DNA of 64,000 nt, taken from Capsicum annuum (Eukaryota; Streptophyta; Magnoliopsida; Solanales; Solanaceae). The stretch spans positions 219,075,279-219,139,278 of the forward strand of contig NC_061115.1 of the NCBI RefSeq assembly GCF_002878395.1. The letters run 5' to 3'. Under the pieces are notes generated by a model. That model worked only from the letters and a program-made list of their open reading frames with translations, was not told where the DNA came from and did no database searches. This document shows, in pieces, positions 1-10,160 of this stretch. Made by a program: the position numbers and the translations under genes. Each line of letters starts with the position of its first letter. Within the stretch, counting starts at the first letter, position 1.

Positions 1-185
1 TTTTCTAAATTTCTTTGGCCAGAGGGTCAGCCGTAGACCACCTACCAAAAAACTGAAATGAGTTTTTGCAATATAAAACTTAATTTCAAAAACCAATATT
101 GTGAAGAACTCAAAATGGACTTTACAAAGTTAAAAGCCCACACCCATCAAAACGTCAAAAAAAACAAAAAAAAACCCAGGACAGT

Positions 186-270
186 GAGGCCCATTACACA
201 CTAGTTATAAATATCATCTACACATATTGCTCCACTGCTTTTCAACAAATCGGATCTAGGGTTATTACAG
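186..270 (+). promoter_or_regulatory. Probable core promoter and leader start of the RS2Z splicing-factor gene
   Basis: A GGCCCA motif at 188-193 (reverse complement TGGGCC, the site II type found in housekeeping promoters) is followed by a TATA-like TTATAAATA at 205-213. About 40 bases on, the leader contains TCTAGGGTT (reverse of the telo-box-like AACCCTAGA) and ends in TTACAG before GTAAAG, a good 5' splice site at 271. The transcription start is inferred, not seen. Confidence 0.5.
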
Positions 271-2255
271 GTAAAGCGATTTTCGATTTTCAAACTGTTT
301 TTTGTCACTTCTTTTTTTTTTTTTTTTTGATAAAATTGTATTCAAGTGTCCTCGATATATGTGCGTGTGCATAAATCATCAAGAAATTGCTATTAATTTT
401 GACAACTTTGCATGAGATTTTGTATTATTTCTGCAATAGTTTTTTTGTATGATTAAGAGTTAATATAATTTTGGAAAGGAGCTAATTTATTGAGAAATTG
501 CTATTAATTTTGAGTAATTTGGATGAGATTTTGTATTATTTGTGCATTAGTTTTTTTTTTTTCGTTTTAGTTTGGTTAGACGTTTTATTGAGCTGAAATT
601 TGTGCTAAATTAATTTGAAAAAAAGTAATGGAGCTAATTTTTGTATGATTAAGAGTTAGTATAATTTTGGAAAGGAGCTAATTTGTCGATATGTGTGCAT
701 AATTTATCAAGAAATTGCTATTAATTTTGAGTAATTTGGATGAGATTTTGTATTAAATGTGTTTTTTGAGTCTGAAAATTTATTCAAGAGTCGTGTTTTT
801 TTGGTTTAGTTTCGGTTGATATTTAATTGAGCTGAATTTGTGCTAAATTCACTTGAAAAGAAAATAATAATTCAGCCAACATGCTGCGGTATGATGAGAT
901 TTTGTATTATATGTGCTTTTTGGCTCGGAAAACTCATTCAAGAGTTCTTTTTTTCGTTCTAGTTTCAGTTGAGATTTTTGTGAGCTGAAATTTGTACTAA
1001 ATTCATTTGAAAAAAAGTAATCGGTCTTTTTCTTATAATGATTAGGAGATAATGTAACACTGTAAAGGAGCTGATTAGGTAGTTTCTTCACTCATCCTCG
1101 ATATATATGCATGTGCATAATTCATCTCGGAAGTGCTATTAATTTTGAGAATTTTGGACGAGATTTTGTATTATATGTGTTTTTGACTCGGCTAATTTGT
1201 TGTTATGTGTGTTTTTTTGTCGTTTTAACTTTGTTTGGTGTTTAATGAGCTGGCATTTGTGCTCAATTCATTTGAAGAAAAGTAATGGAGCGCTTTTTTT
1301 TTCCTCGATTATTAAGGGATGATATAGTTTTGGAAAGGAGCTATTTTGGTAGTTTCTTCACTCATCGTCGCTATATATGCACATGCATAATTCATCTAGG
1401 AGTTGCTATTAACCCTGAGTAATTTGATGAGATTGTGAACTCGGCGAATTTATTCAAGTGGTGTTTTTTTATGTTTTAGTTTCGTATGATGTTTTATTGA
1501 GCTGGAATCTGTGCTAAATTCATTTGGAAAAAAGTAATGGAGCAATATTTTTTAATTTATGATTAAGAGATAGTATAATTTGGGAAAGAAGCTATTGGGT
1601 AGTTTTATGTGTTTTTCAACTCGGAAAATTCATTCAAGACGTGTTTTTTTCTTCTATTCTACAACAAAAACAACATACCTAGTGTATTCCCACATAGTGG
1701 GGTTTGGGGAGGGTAATGTGTACGCTGACCATACCACTATCTCAGATGTAGAGAGGCTGTTTCCGATAGACCCCCGGCTTAGTTGTGCAAAATCCATTTG
1801 AAAAGAAGCGACGGAGCTATTTTCCTTTTTATGATTAAGAGATAATATAATTTGGGAGGAGTGAAGATAATATAATTTGGGAGGAGTGAATTGGGTAGTT
1901 TCTTTCAAAGAAGATTCCACAGTGTGATGAGATTCTGTATTATATGCTATGTTGCTTGGATTCGTCAAAAATGTCAATGGATGCGTGTCGGATTCGCCAA
2001 AATTAGTGTATTTTTGAAGAATCCGACACGGGTGCGGCATAAAAAATGAAGAGTCCGTGCAACTTAGATTATATGTGTTTCTTGACTTGATAAATTCATT
2101 CAAGAGGTGTTTTTTTCCGTTTTAGTTTCGTATGATGTTTATTGAGCTGGAATTTGTGCTAAATTCATTTGAAAAAAAAGTAATGGAACTATTCTTTTTT
2201 AAGATTAAGCGATAATATAATTTGGGATAGGAGCTAATTGTATAGTTTCTTTCAG
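271..2255 (+). repeat. Leader intron of the RS2Z gene, made of degenerate tandem repeats
   Basis: This inferred 1985-base leader intron runs from GTAAAG at 271 to TTCTTTCAG ending at 2255, six bases before the start codon. Nearly all of it consists of diverged units of roughly 180-270 bases. Recurring landmarks are GATTAAGAGATAATATAATTT, GGAAAGGAGCTAATT, GAAATTGCTATTAATTTTGA, GATGAGATTTTGTATTA, TTGAGCTGAAATTTGTGCTA and AAAAGTAATGGAGC. Copies lie near 350-480, 480-660, 660-860, 860-1040, 1040-1300, 1300-1560, 1560-1830 and 2080-2255. Two units carry a copy of the 3' splice site plus first codons (876-900 and 1908-1940). Interruptions are a TS-like SINE at 1669-1790 and an unidentified repeat near 1948-2070. 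Confidence 0.7.
1669..1790 (-). mobile_element. TS-like SINE / LINE 3' end, reversed
   Basis: It begins with ACAACAAAAACAACATAC (reverse of a TTG-repeat tail). It continues with the reverse complement of the conserved body: a CCCCACTATGTGGGAATACAC-type hairpin, a CTACCCT-like core and GGTCTATCGGAAACAGCCTC. It sits in the RS2Z leader intron in antisense orientation. Family assignment is from recall of Solanaceae repeats. Confidence 0.6.
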
Positions 2256-2260
2256 AGAAG

Positions 2261-4570
2261 ATGCCGAGGTATGATGATCGGTATGGTGGTACACGCCTAT
2301 ATGTTGGACATTTGTCTTCCCGAACGCGATCTCGAGACTTGGAGGATGTCTTTAGCAGATACGGGAGGTAATTTTTAACTGTTTGTTAGTTTTATGAAGT
2401 GATTGTACACATTGTTGTAAATCAAATTTGAGTACTTGGAAGTTGATAGTCCGAAAGGACCAGGATTAACTTTTATATTGATTTAATTTAGGTAGAGGTA
2501 TCGGGAGGTCATTTTTAACCATTCATTAGTTTTATGCGGTGATTGGACACATTGTTGTAAATCAAATTTGAGTAGTTGGAAATTGAAATTCCAAGAGGAC
2601 CAAGATTAAACTTTCTAGTGATTTAATTTTGGCAACGGAATCAAATGCGCCCGAACAGAGTAGAATGAATATAAAGAATCATGTAGTTGATCTCAGCTTG
2701 TTCGGTATTGAGGCATTGATTAATTGATTGATGTACGTAGTGATTATTTATAGAAATTATGTTGCTTTTACTAGTTCACAATCTTTGTTCTAGGAAGTAA
2801 GGTGGTCTTTGGGGTTGGCCGTTTTAATTGAATTTGTTGAAAATGTATGAGCGCAACCTCCCTGTGTCTTAGTTTTTTAACTCGAATAATGTTTATGAAG
2901 GTTTCTATGTTTTTGCCAACCCGGAGGTTTGTGGTGGGAGGTTGCCCTTGGTGGAATTGGTTCCCATTCTCGCGGAGTGTGGCGATTCTTTCTATATTGT
3001 TATTGCGTGTTTTTTTGATGGAAAGGGCGCAATCCCCAAAGTGGTGTTTAGTTCATCTTTGAGGGGCGAAGTATCAACCCTTTGGTTCTTATGACTTGAT
3101 GGCCTTACTGTTTCTGGAACCCATTTACGCAGAGTACGTGATGTGGATATGAAGCGTGACTATGCTTTTGTGGTACGTCCTTTCTTCCTTTTTCTTTCGC
3201 CTTTTCGTTAATTATATTTCTTAGGGTTGTTGTGTGATTATCTGATCTTTGTCTCATACATTTGAGCTATAAGCTTCTTTCTGTTTTTCATATACTGCTA
3301 AACTAGGAATTTAGTGATCCTCGAGATGCCGATGATGCAAGATACGGCTTAAACGGGCGGGACGTTGATGGAAGCCGCCTTATTGTGGAGTTCGCAAAAG
3401 GGGTGAGTGTACGCAATCTGCATTTGTTATGTGTTCCTAACTGCAATATACACAGTATCTTTATGTCGTTATTTGACCTTTTCGTATTAAAATTTATTCT
3501 TTTATTGCAGGTGCCTCGTGGTCCAGGTGGATCCCGAGAATTTGTCGGCAGAGGTCCTCCCCCAGGTACAGGTCGTTGCTTTAATTGTGGAATTGATGGC
3601 CATTGGGCTCGAGATTGTAAGGCTGGAGACTGGAAGAACAAGTGTTACCGCTGTGGAGATCGAGGTCATATAGAAAGAAACTGTCAGAATAGCCCCAGGA
3701 AAATGAAGTATCCATCTTGTTTCCACCCTGTATATGCTTTAATGTTCTAGTCCGCTTTAATGGTTAAGTTATTTCATTTGTTATTGAATTTCAGACGTGG
3801 ACGAAGTTATTCCCGCTCGCCATCTCCTAGTCGTGGCAGAAGTCGCAGTCGCAGCCGCAGCCGTAGTTACAGCAGGGGTCGCAGCTACAGGTCCCCTTTG
3901 CTCCTGCTTTCTGGAATCTGCTCGTTTTCGCTTCATTGATGGCTTTAGCCTTGCGTTTTGAGCCCATGGTCGAAATAATACCATGGGATAAGTAAGCATG
4001 TCTTGTCATCGATGTATTATGTGAATAATTTATGAAAGCTACCGTTGTTAAACCAAGAAAGCGTTACTGTTTCGCCGGATTACTAACAGATTCTTGTTAT
4101 GTCAACTGGATTTTATGGTAGTAAAACATAGTTTATATCCATCACCTTATCTTATATATTGTGTTTGATTTCTTTGCAGCCGATCCAGGTCGCCCGTGAA
4201 GAGGGACCGTAGCATTGAGCATGAAGAGAGAAGATCAAGGAGTCCTCGCCATCGTAGATCATCACCACCTCCATCAAAGGGAAGGAAACACAGCCCTTCA
4301 CCCGACGAAAGAAGTCCACAAGAGAGAGGTACGCCATCACCAAGGGACGATAGAGCAACCAATGGTTCCGACCGTAGCAGGAGCCCTAAAGATGACGCTA
4401 GAATGGATGACCCGAGAGACATGAGCCCTGTTGAAGAAAATGGCCGCAGTCGCAGCAATAGCCCCATCCATAGGGACAACGGACGCCCAGTGGAGGATGG
4501 AAGCCCAACGGGTGATTATGAAAATCATGGTTCTCCAGGGGGTTCTCCTAGAGGCAGTGAGTCGCCTTAA
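2261..4570 (+). CDS. RS2Z33-like: SR splicing factor, RS2Z subfamily (RRM, two zinc knuckles, RS domain)
   Basis: Nuclear pre-mRNA splicing factor of the plant-specific RS2Z group (Arabidopsis RSZ32/RSZ33). Exons 2261-2367, 3133-3172, 3307-3402, 3511-3707, 3795-3890 and 4180-4570 join in frame to 308 residues. The RRM spans about residues 11-80, with RNP2 RLYVGHL near 12-18 and RNP1 KRDYAFVEF at 43-51. Two CCHC knuckles follow: C104-C107-H112-C117 and C126-C129-H134-C139. From about 147 there is an Arg-Ser domain, then an acidic Ser-Pro-rich tail ending GSESP. The start is the first ATG after a strong acceptor (TTCTTTCAG, 2247-2255). The 765-base intron inside the RRM region (2368-3132) is the position where plant SR genes are known for alternative splicing that yields early stops. 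Here, retention gives GGG AGG TAA immediately. It neighbours no functionally related gene. Confidence 0.93.
2355..2645 (+). repeat. 140-base tandem duplication across the exon 1 donor of the RS2Z gene
   Basis: The sequence from GATACGGGAGGTAATTTTTA (end of coding exon 1 plus donor) through about 2494 is repeated from about 2495 as AGGTATCGGGAGGTCATTTT. The real donor GT is at 2368 and its copy (GTCATT) at 2508, a 140-base shift. Both copies go on through TTAGTTTTATG, CACATTGTTGTAAATC, AATTTGAGTA and GAGGACCA-type motifs. The copied donor is weaker (GTCA). Confidence 0.75.
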
Positions 4571-4980
4571 AAAGGTGCATATGATCGTGAAGTTCATAGG
4601 GCGAGAGTGTGTGTTCATCCACAAGTAACTACCGCCCTTCCATTTCGATTTTTATAGTACTTTTTCTTTATATTTGGAAACCATGTCATTGAATTTCTCA
4701 AATGACCTGAATTTGAAGCTGTCTTGCACATTGTATGTTCTTTCTTTGAGACGAACACTTCTCGGAAGTGGTTTGACTATAGGATCGTAAAGATAGTGCA
4801 GCCCGGTGCACTGAAGCTCCCGCTATCGCAAGATCTGGGGGAAGTATGTCACTTCCAAAATACTGCACCAGATATTTCACCAATTGTGAAGTTGAAATGC
4901 ATTAGTCATTGCAAATTCAAGATTCATGTGGCTGATCGATTGGATATATGGTGAGTCCTGCAGGAATATTGTTTCTGTTG
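4571..4980 (+). other. 3' UTR and downstream flank of the RS2Z gene, with a short SINE piece
   Basis: After the TAA at 4568-4570 comes a TTTT-rich trailer with no clear single polyadenylation signal. At 4796-4841, GCAGCCCGGTGCACTGAAGC followed by CCCGCTAT is a reversed end fragment of the SINE family whose complete copies are at 49355 and 60508. Confidence 0.5.
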
Positions 4981-4984
4981 GAAA

Positions 4985-5338
4985 ACAAGTTATCTCGGGA
5001 TAGCTAGGGAGGTATAAGAAAAATACTATAATCCCAGGATAACTAATCTGTCGTTTGGTAGTAGTCCCGAGATAAAATAATAGGCTCGGGATAAAATTGT
5101 TAGTGCAGCGCTTGGTTGTCAAGGTCGGGATAACTTATTTCACCATTTACACCATAGTGATGGGATAAGTTGTACCAAATACATGGTGGGATAACTAATT
5201 TTGAAATTAATTATCCCGGATAACCCTTTCCCAACCAAACAACCCCCATGCATTGTCCCAACCAATCATGGGATAAGCTCCTCTAATAAATTAATTTCGG
5301 GATAAGATTCCTTATCCCTCCTATCAAATGACCCCTTA
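4985..5338. mobile_element. MITE-like element rich in CGGGATAA / TTATCCC motifs
   Basis: The region repeats CGGGATAA and its reverse TTATCCCG many times in both orientations. It contains CAACCAAACAACCCC (the reverse of the GGGGTTGTTTGGT opening common in Solanaceae MITEs) and closes with TCAAATGACCCCTTAG. No coding capacity is seen. The ends and target duplication could not be fixed. Confidence 0.5.
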
Positions 5339-5386
5339 GAACTAACACCCTACAAATGTAGGTCTAACTAAACACAGTCTGGTACC

Positions 5387-6146
5387 ACTGGCGGATCTAC
5401 ATGCAGCTCAGGGTTCATCCGAACCCTCTTTGTTGAAAAATTATACTGTATATATACGGTCAAAATTTTGATTTACCGTATATGTGTTAAGTGCTGAACC
5501 CCCTTGACACAAGGCTAAAACTTGGTACAGGGGTGAAGAGGTGCAGAATTTTTCATTTAGCATGCATCCGAATCTGAATAACTCCATTTTTTTTCAATCT
5601 TTTATATTAGTTTTTGGATTAAATCCCTAGTTACTTACTTATGTTCTTGCTCTCTTACGTTTTGTCCCCTTTTTGGTTTATGTTCTCTCACTTTCATGGT
5701 TACTAATTTGATGGTGGGTCTTTTTTTCTATTTTTCCACAAAATTATAGTATATACTTTTGTTTGTTGTTTATCTATTTTGACTGATTTATAATATTTTA
5801 CATCTTCTCTCCTTAAAATTAAGAAAAAAATAATATTAGTTTTATCATGTTAATGTATAAACAACTTGAACGTAAAATGCAATTCTGATAACTTATTGTA
5901 CCTTTTATGTAGTTTCTAAATGTATAAATTTTTTATTTTTTTTTTAAATTAAAGATTGTATGTTTGAACACACAATCAAAATAAAGAAGTTTTAACTTCT
6001 GCCGTTTTGTTGTTCACGTTGAGGTAGAGTTGAACTTTGTCTAATTCACTCAAATCAAATTCGACCCATTTATTTTTTAGATCCTGTTAACGTGCTTGGT
6101 TATTTGTTTGAAATCCCTTAATAGAAATTCTGACTCCGCCACTGTC
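5387..6146. mobile_element. Non-coding TIR element, about 760 bases
   Basis: It opens ACCACTGGCGGATCTACATG and closes GACTCCGCCACTGTC. CACTGGCGGAT and the reverse of the right end, CAGTGGCGGAG, form short near-matching inverted ends. The interior is AT-rich with GAACCC and GTTGAAAAATTATACTGTATATATA-type sequence as in other Solanaceae copies of this repeat. The superfamily is uncertain. Confidence 0.5.
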
Positions 6147-6180
6147 TGGAACATACAAAATTTAGTATAGTAACCATCAA

Positions 6181-6372
6181 AGGATGTGGTGCAGTAGATG
6201 AGGTTGCTCCTCCTTTAATCAGAGATCTCGGGTTTGAGCTTTGGGTATGGAAAAATCCTTGGTAAGGAGCGCTTCCACCCGAATGGGGTCTTACGCGGTG
6301 CGAATTTGGATTAGTCAGACTTCAATGCGGGTATCGAACACCGATGGAAAACCAAGAAAAAAAATAAAAATT
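6181..6372 (+). mobile_element. tRNA-derived SINE (Au-like)
   Basis: GGATGTGGTGCAGTAGATGA resembles a pol III A box. CTCGGGTTTGAGCTTTGGGT matches a B box. The body carries TATGGAAAAATCC, GGAGCGCTTCCACCCGAATG, CAATGCGGGTATCGAACACC, then an A-rich tail. These features match the Au-type plant SINE layout. No flanking duplication was confirmed. Confidence 0.6.
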
Positions 6373-6661
6373 AGTACAGTAAATATATCAGACACATTGG
6401 TTGCTAGTTCCTACATAAAAAGGTACCAAAAGCAAAGCAGTCTAATGATAACCATCATTAGATTAGTATGATTTCAATACTTATTTTATTCACCTGGTTC
6501 TTGTCAGTACTTTTAATGTATAAATGTACTTTGTGTTTTACACATCTATCAACCCAAAAGTTTTCTGGTAACAAATCATTTTCTGCAAATACCAAGTACC
6601 AATGCAAGACATCTTTACTTGCACGTAAATATTCAAGAAATGCTCAAGAATTATGTCATCA

Positions 6662-7050
6662 TTAACAACAAGCAGTGTATTCTCACAAAGTGGGATCTGG
6701 GGTGTCGGTGAGGGTGGGGTGGGGGGAAGGTGTGTGTAAAGTGTACGCAGTCCATAACACTATTTCACTATTTCAAATAAAGTAAAAAGACTGTTTCTGA
6801 TAGACCTCCGGCTCAGGACAGATCACAACCTGGAGTCGGGGTGTGTGTGTGAAGTGATAGACCTCCGGCTCACGACAGATCACAGCGTGGGGTTGGTGTG
6901 TGTGTGAGAGAGCGAAGTGATAAACCTTCGGTTCAGGATAGATCACAACGTGGGGTTGTGGGGGGGGGGGGGGGTGAAGTATGCGCAGTCCAACCACTAC
7001 CGCAGATTAAGTAGATAGGCTATTTTCGATAAATCCCCGGCTCAGAATAG
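6662..7050 (-). repeat. Reversed TS-like SINE whose end is tandemly repeated, with a G run
   Basis: A reversed TS-like body (6662-6818, ending GATAGACCTCCGGCTCAGG) is followed by further copies of GATAGACCTCCGGCTCA-GACAGATCACA-TGGGGT at about 70-base spacing (near 6790, 6858, 6920 and, diverged, 7025). Spacers are GT/GA-rich, and a run of 14 or so G occurs at 6961-6974. The reading frame on the minus strand here is a by-product of the repeats. Confidence 0.6.
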
Positions 7051-7084
7051 ATAACAGTATAACAATAAAAAAAAAAAACATAAA

Positions 7085-7395
7085 AACAAACAACAAAAAT
7101 TAATATCACACCGCTAGGTAATAAAGGAAACAAGACACCCACATGATAATATTATAAACTAGTTATTCGAAATCATATACTTCGATCACCAAGAACACTC
7201 TTTCCTACTATTACGGACGTACTCCTACCTACTAACCATCTGTCCTAATTCGCGTCCTTCACACATTCCTATCAAGAGTCCTGTTCTCCGTAAGCTGTAA
7301 CTGTTTTATGCCATGCCTAATTACCTTTCTTCAATATTTCTTCGACTTACCTCTATGCCGCCTAAAACCATCCAACACACCCTCAACCTAACTAG
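7085..7395 (-). mobile_element. Probable LINE 3'-end fragment, reversed
   Basis: Motifs such as CCTACCTACTAACCATCTG-CCTAATTCGCGTCCTTCACA, ATCAAGAGTCCTGTTCTCCG and CTTACCTCTATGCCGCCTAA resemble reversed 3' regions of Solanaceae LINEs sharing the TS tail. Related pieces are at 12890-13170 and 29215-29330. No intact reverse transcriptase frame is present. Assignment is from recall. Confidence 0.35.
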
Positions 7396-8100
7396 GGACC
7401 AATTTGATTTTAAAATGTTTTCCACCACATCAAACACACCCTTATTATTCCATATATAAGCAATCTAATGTATTTACATGTGAGAATTTATGAATAAAGC
7501 AAATAAAAAAATAAAAATAAAAGTAAAAATCCATCAAGTGGTACTCTGGACCATATAGTAAAGTATTGTGACCATTTATCAAAATTAGAATTGCTTTTTT
7601 GATAAATTTGAGGGTGTGACCTAACAATCAACTAAAGCTCCAAAAGAAAATGACAAATAAGAGGTCAATTCCACCACATAATAAATTTGATAATTTTTAT
7701 TTAATATTTTGTGTTTGAATTAGAAAAATTCATTAAATATGTATGAATATCTAGTTACATAAATTGACTCGAACATCACTGATATTATTTAAAATAAATA
7801 AATAAAAATTAAGAAAGTCTTATCATATTAATAAAGAAAAGTACCTTAGAGTGGAAAAAGTTAAAAGTTCATTAGTCATTATATTTAATTAATTATAAGC
7901 TTTGCATCATTATGCATCACAAAGGATGAACATGAACAAACATAATATTACCAAATGCTCCTTCCCACTATATTATGTTTCTTGATAACCTCTTTATAAC
8001 TTTTTTGCATGTTTCTTGGAAATAAATATAATTTAGGACTTTAGGTTATTTATTTCATCATGAATTTTTATATTGTTTGGTCATTTTTTATATATTGTTG
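7396..8100. other. AT-rich intergenic sequence
   Basis: No coding region, RNA gene or repeat unit was recognised here. Base composition is strongly AT with several A/T homopolymers. Confidence 0.6.
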
Positions 8101-8500
8101 TTATAATCGGACAGAATAAATAATACCACAAGCAAAAAAAATAACAAAATGAACACACAGATTTACGTGAAAATCCTTGCGGAAAAAAACACGGGCAGAG
8201 GCAGAGGAATTTCACTATAGTGGATGGAGAATATAATGAGGAGAATGACGTATTTTTTGAACGTCCAAAACCGACCCACTAAATCACACGTATTATAAAT
8301 TCTAGGCCTAAAAACGTACAAGTCCACACCCCAAGGGCGAAGCCCCCGCAACCCCAACGATCGGCCCGATCATTACGCTACCACCACAGACCCCATGAAA
8401 AATTACAAACATAGATCGCACCGTGAACTTTTCAGGGCCGGATAAAAAAAAAATCAGGTCACAAACTCTAACAGTTGTAACAGATTATCTATCTTTATTT
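8101..8500. other. Possible retroelement end fragment
   Basis: Contains CACACAGATTTACGTGAAAA followed by CCTTGCGGAAAAAAACACGG, a phrase often seen near the ends of plant copia LTRs, and a GC-richer part (CCCAAGGGCGAAGCCCCCGC). No second LTR, primer site or coding frame was found, so the class remains open. Confidence 0.3.
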
Positions 8501-8599
8501 TAAAAATTATAAAGTTTGCATGTTAAAAAGTCTCTGCCTAGTCACCTTATTTTTTTATAGCAGGAGAAAGGAAAGTGCTGGACCACTGCGTGAATACTC

Positions 8600-8825
8600 G
8601 CATACTGAGCATGTAAGAGTCTTGAAGTGGTTCAGCTAGACAAAAATACGGTAGTAAATAATCGAAGGAGGTCATAGGACCCCCGCAAAGTTGGGCGTGT
8701 TACAAACACATTGGGCGCGTGAGAGTCTGAAGTGGTCCAGCAGATAAATATATGCCACAGAAATACAATGATGAATAATCGAGGGGGTCATAGGACCTCA
8801 AAGTTGAGGCGTATTACAATAAATT
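8600..8825. repeat. Two-copy tandem repeat, about 110 bases
   Basis: Both copies contain GAGAGTCTGAAGTGGTCCAG-type sequence, GTAAATAATCGA, GGGGTCATAGGACC and AAAGTTG-GGCGT-TTACAA. The first spans about 8602-8712 and the second about 8713-8825. No reading frame is present. Confidence 0.6.
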
Positions 8826-9270
8826 TCGTCAAAATTTAGGTATATTTCTGACCCTTTTTTCTATAATAAATTATTAAACACTAATGATATATACAAACAT
8901 TAAACTCATTTATTTAGTGAATACTTGTAACTAGCCATAGATAAGAAAATGTCATTTGTTAATAATGATTTTAAATTTTCAAATCAAAGATCAGTTACCA
9001 TGTTTGTGTCATAAATTTATTATATTCCATTATAATACCTATAGGATATTATGTATATTTTCAAAATAACTCATTAATTAGTAACTTAAATTAGACTTCA
9101 ATTATATTGATTTCAATTTCAAAATATGAAACAACCAAAAAGATTTTGAGTAGCTTAAAATCGAATGTATTTCAAATATTGTCGAACTATTTCATTAAAT
9201 TACTCGAATAATATACCTTTCACGAAATAGAAATAAATAAATTGAATGATCATTTATAAAAAAAAAATAA
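8826..9270. other. AT-rich intergenic sequence
   Basis: Nothing recognisable was seen apart from A/T-rich low-complexity stretches. Confidence 0.55.
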
Positions 9271-9274
9271 AAAA

Positions 9275-9625
9275 ATACATAAACATACTCCTTAACTGAC
9301 CACATTTATACAAATTCCTATTCTTACAAAGTAATTACAATAATCTCAACTAATTATGTATCTTTCTTGAATGTATCGTAGAGCTAATCATGTATCTCGA
9401 AAGACTCAAAATAAAAAAAGAATATATCGGGAGGTAATTATGTATCTTTACAAGGAAAAAATGTATCTTCGTTGGATGTATTATGTATTTCAATAGACTC
9501 AAAATCGAAAAAAATATACCGGGAGATAATTATGTATCTTTACAAAGAAAAATTAAGAATGTATCTCCGTTGGATGTATCGGGAGTTAATTATGTATCTC
9601 GACAAATTCAAAATCTGAATTTTTA
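9275..9625. repeat. Repeat with TAATTATGTATCT motifs; inverted partner at 13250-13545
   Basis: Opens AATACATAAACATACTCCTT and TTACAAAGTAATTACAAT. It then has several spaced copies of ATCGGGAGGTAATTATGTAT, TTGGATGTA and CAAAATCGAAAAAA-type sequence. The same landmarks recur in reverse complement at 13250-13545, about 3.6 kb away. Confidence 0.6.
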
Positions 9626-9884
9626 GTAATTATATAAAATATTAAAAGTTTCTATAATTAAACTTCAAATTGTCGGAATTTATGTTGTTTGAAACTTTTT
9701 TTTTCTTTTCCCAAAAGTTTTTTCCTCACTAATTAAATTGCTTTCTAAACTAAGTGATCATACTTTTTTTTTGGCTTTTTACTTTTTCTCACTTGTCAAT
9801 TTTTCTACAAAGAAATGATGCAAAGAACGTAACAATGTTGTTTTTTCAACCTTTTTTTTCTTCTCACAATTTGCTTTTTCATTT

Positions 9885-10160
9885 AAGAGTGTGACCTAGT
9901 AGTTAATGAAGCGAGTTGAGAGCTTCAAATCTCGGATTTGAATCTCAGCAGAGATAAACAATATTAGGTGATTTTTCACATCTGTCATATCCTTGGTGGA
10001 CTAAGTTATCTGATATCTATTGCTGTTCGGAGATGACAGGTATCCTGTGAATTTAGTCGAGGTGTGCGAAAGCTGGTTCAGACACCACTGGAGGTGGTAG
10101 GTATCCTGTATATTTGGTTGAGGTGTGCGAAAACTGTCTTGAACACTACGGTTATACAAA
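9885..10160 (+). mobile_element. Diverged SINE of the GGTGTGGCCTAGTGG family
   Basis: GAGTGTGACCTAGTAGTTAA corresponds to the A-box region and CGGATTTGAATCTCAGC to the B-box region. These are followed by ACAATATTAGGTGATTTTT, GACAGGTATCCTGTGAATTT, GTCGAGGTGTGCGAAAGCTG and an A-rich end. The landmarks and their order match the copies in PEX12 intron 1. The 3' end is itself repeated (next entry). Confidence 0.65.

Noticed and set aside
1654..2103. 149-codon open frame on the minus strand in the RS2Z leader intron
   Set aside because: It runs through a reversed TS-like SINE and diverged repeat units, has no recognisable domain, and is antisense within an intron.
6773..6997. Minus-strand frame with repeated Pro/His motifs
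   Set aside because: It arises from tandem copies of a SINE end and a G run, not from a protein-coding gene.
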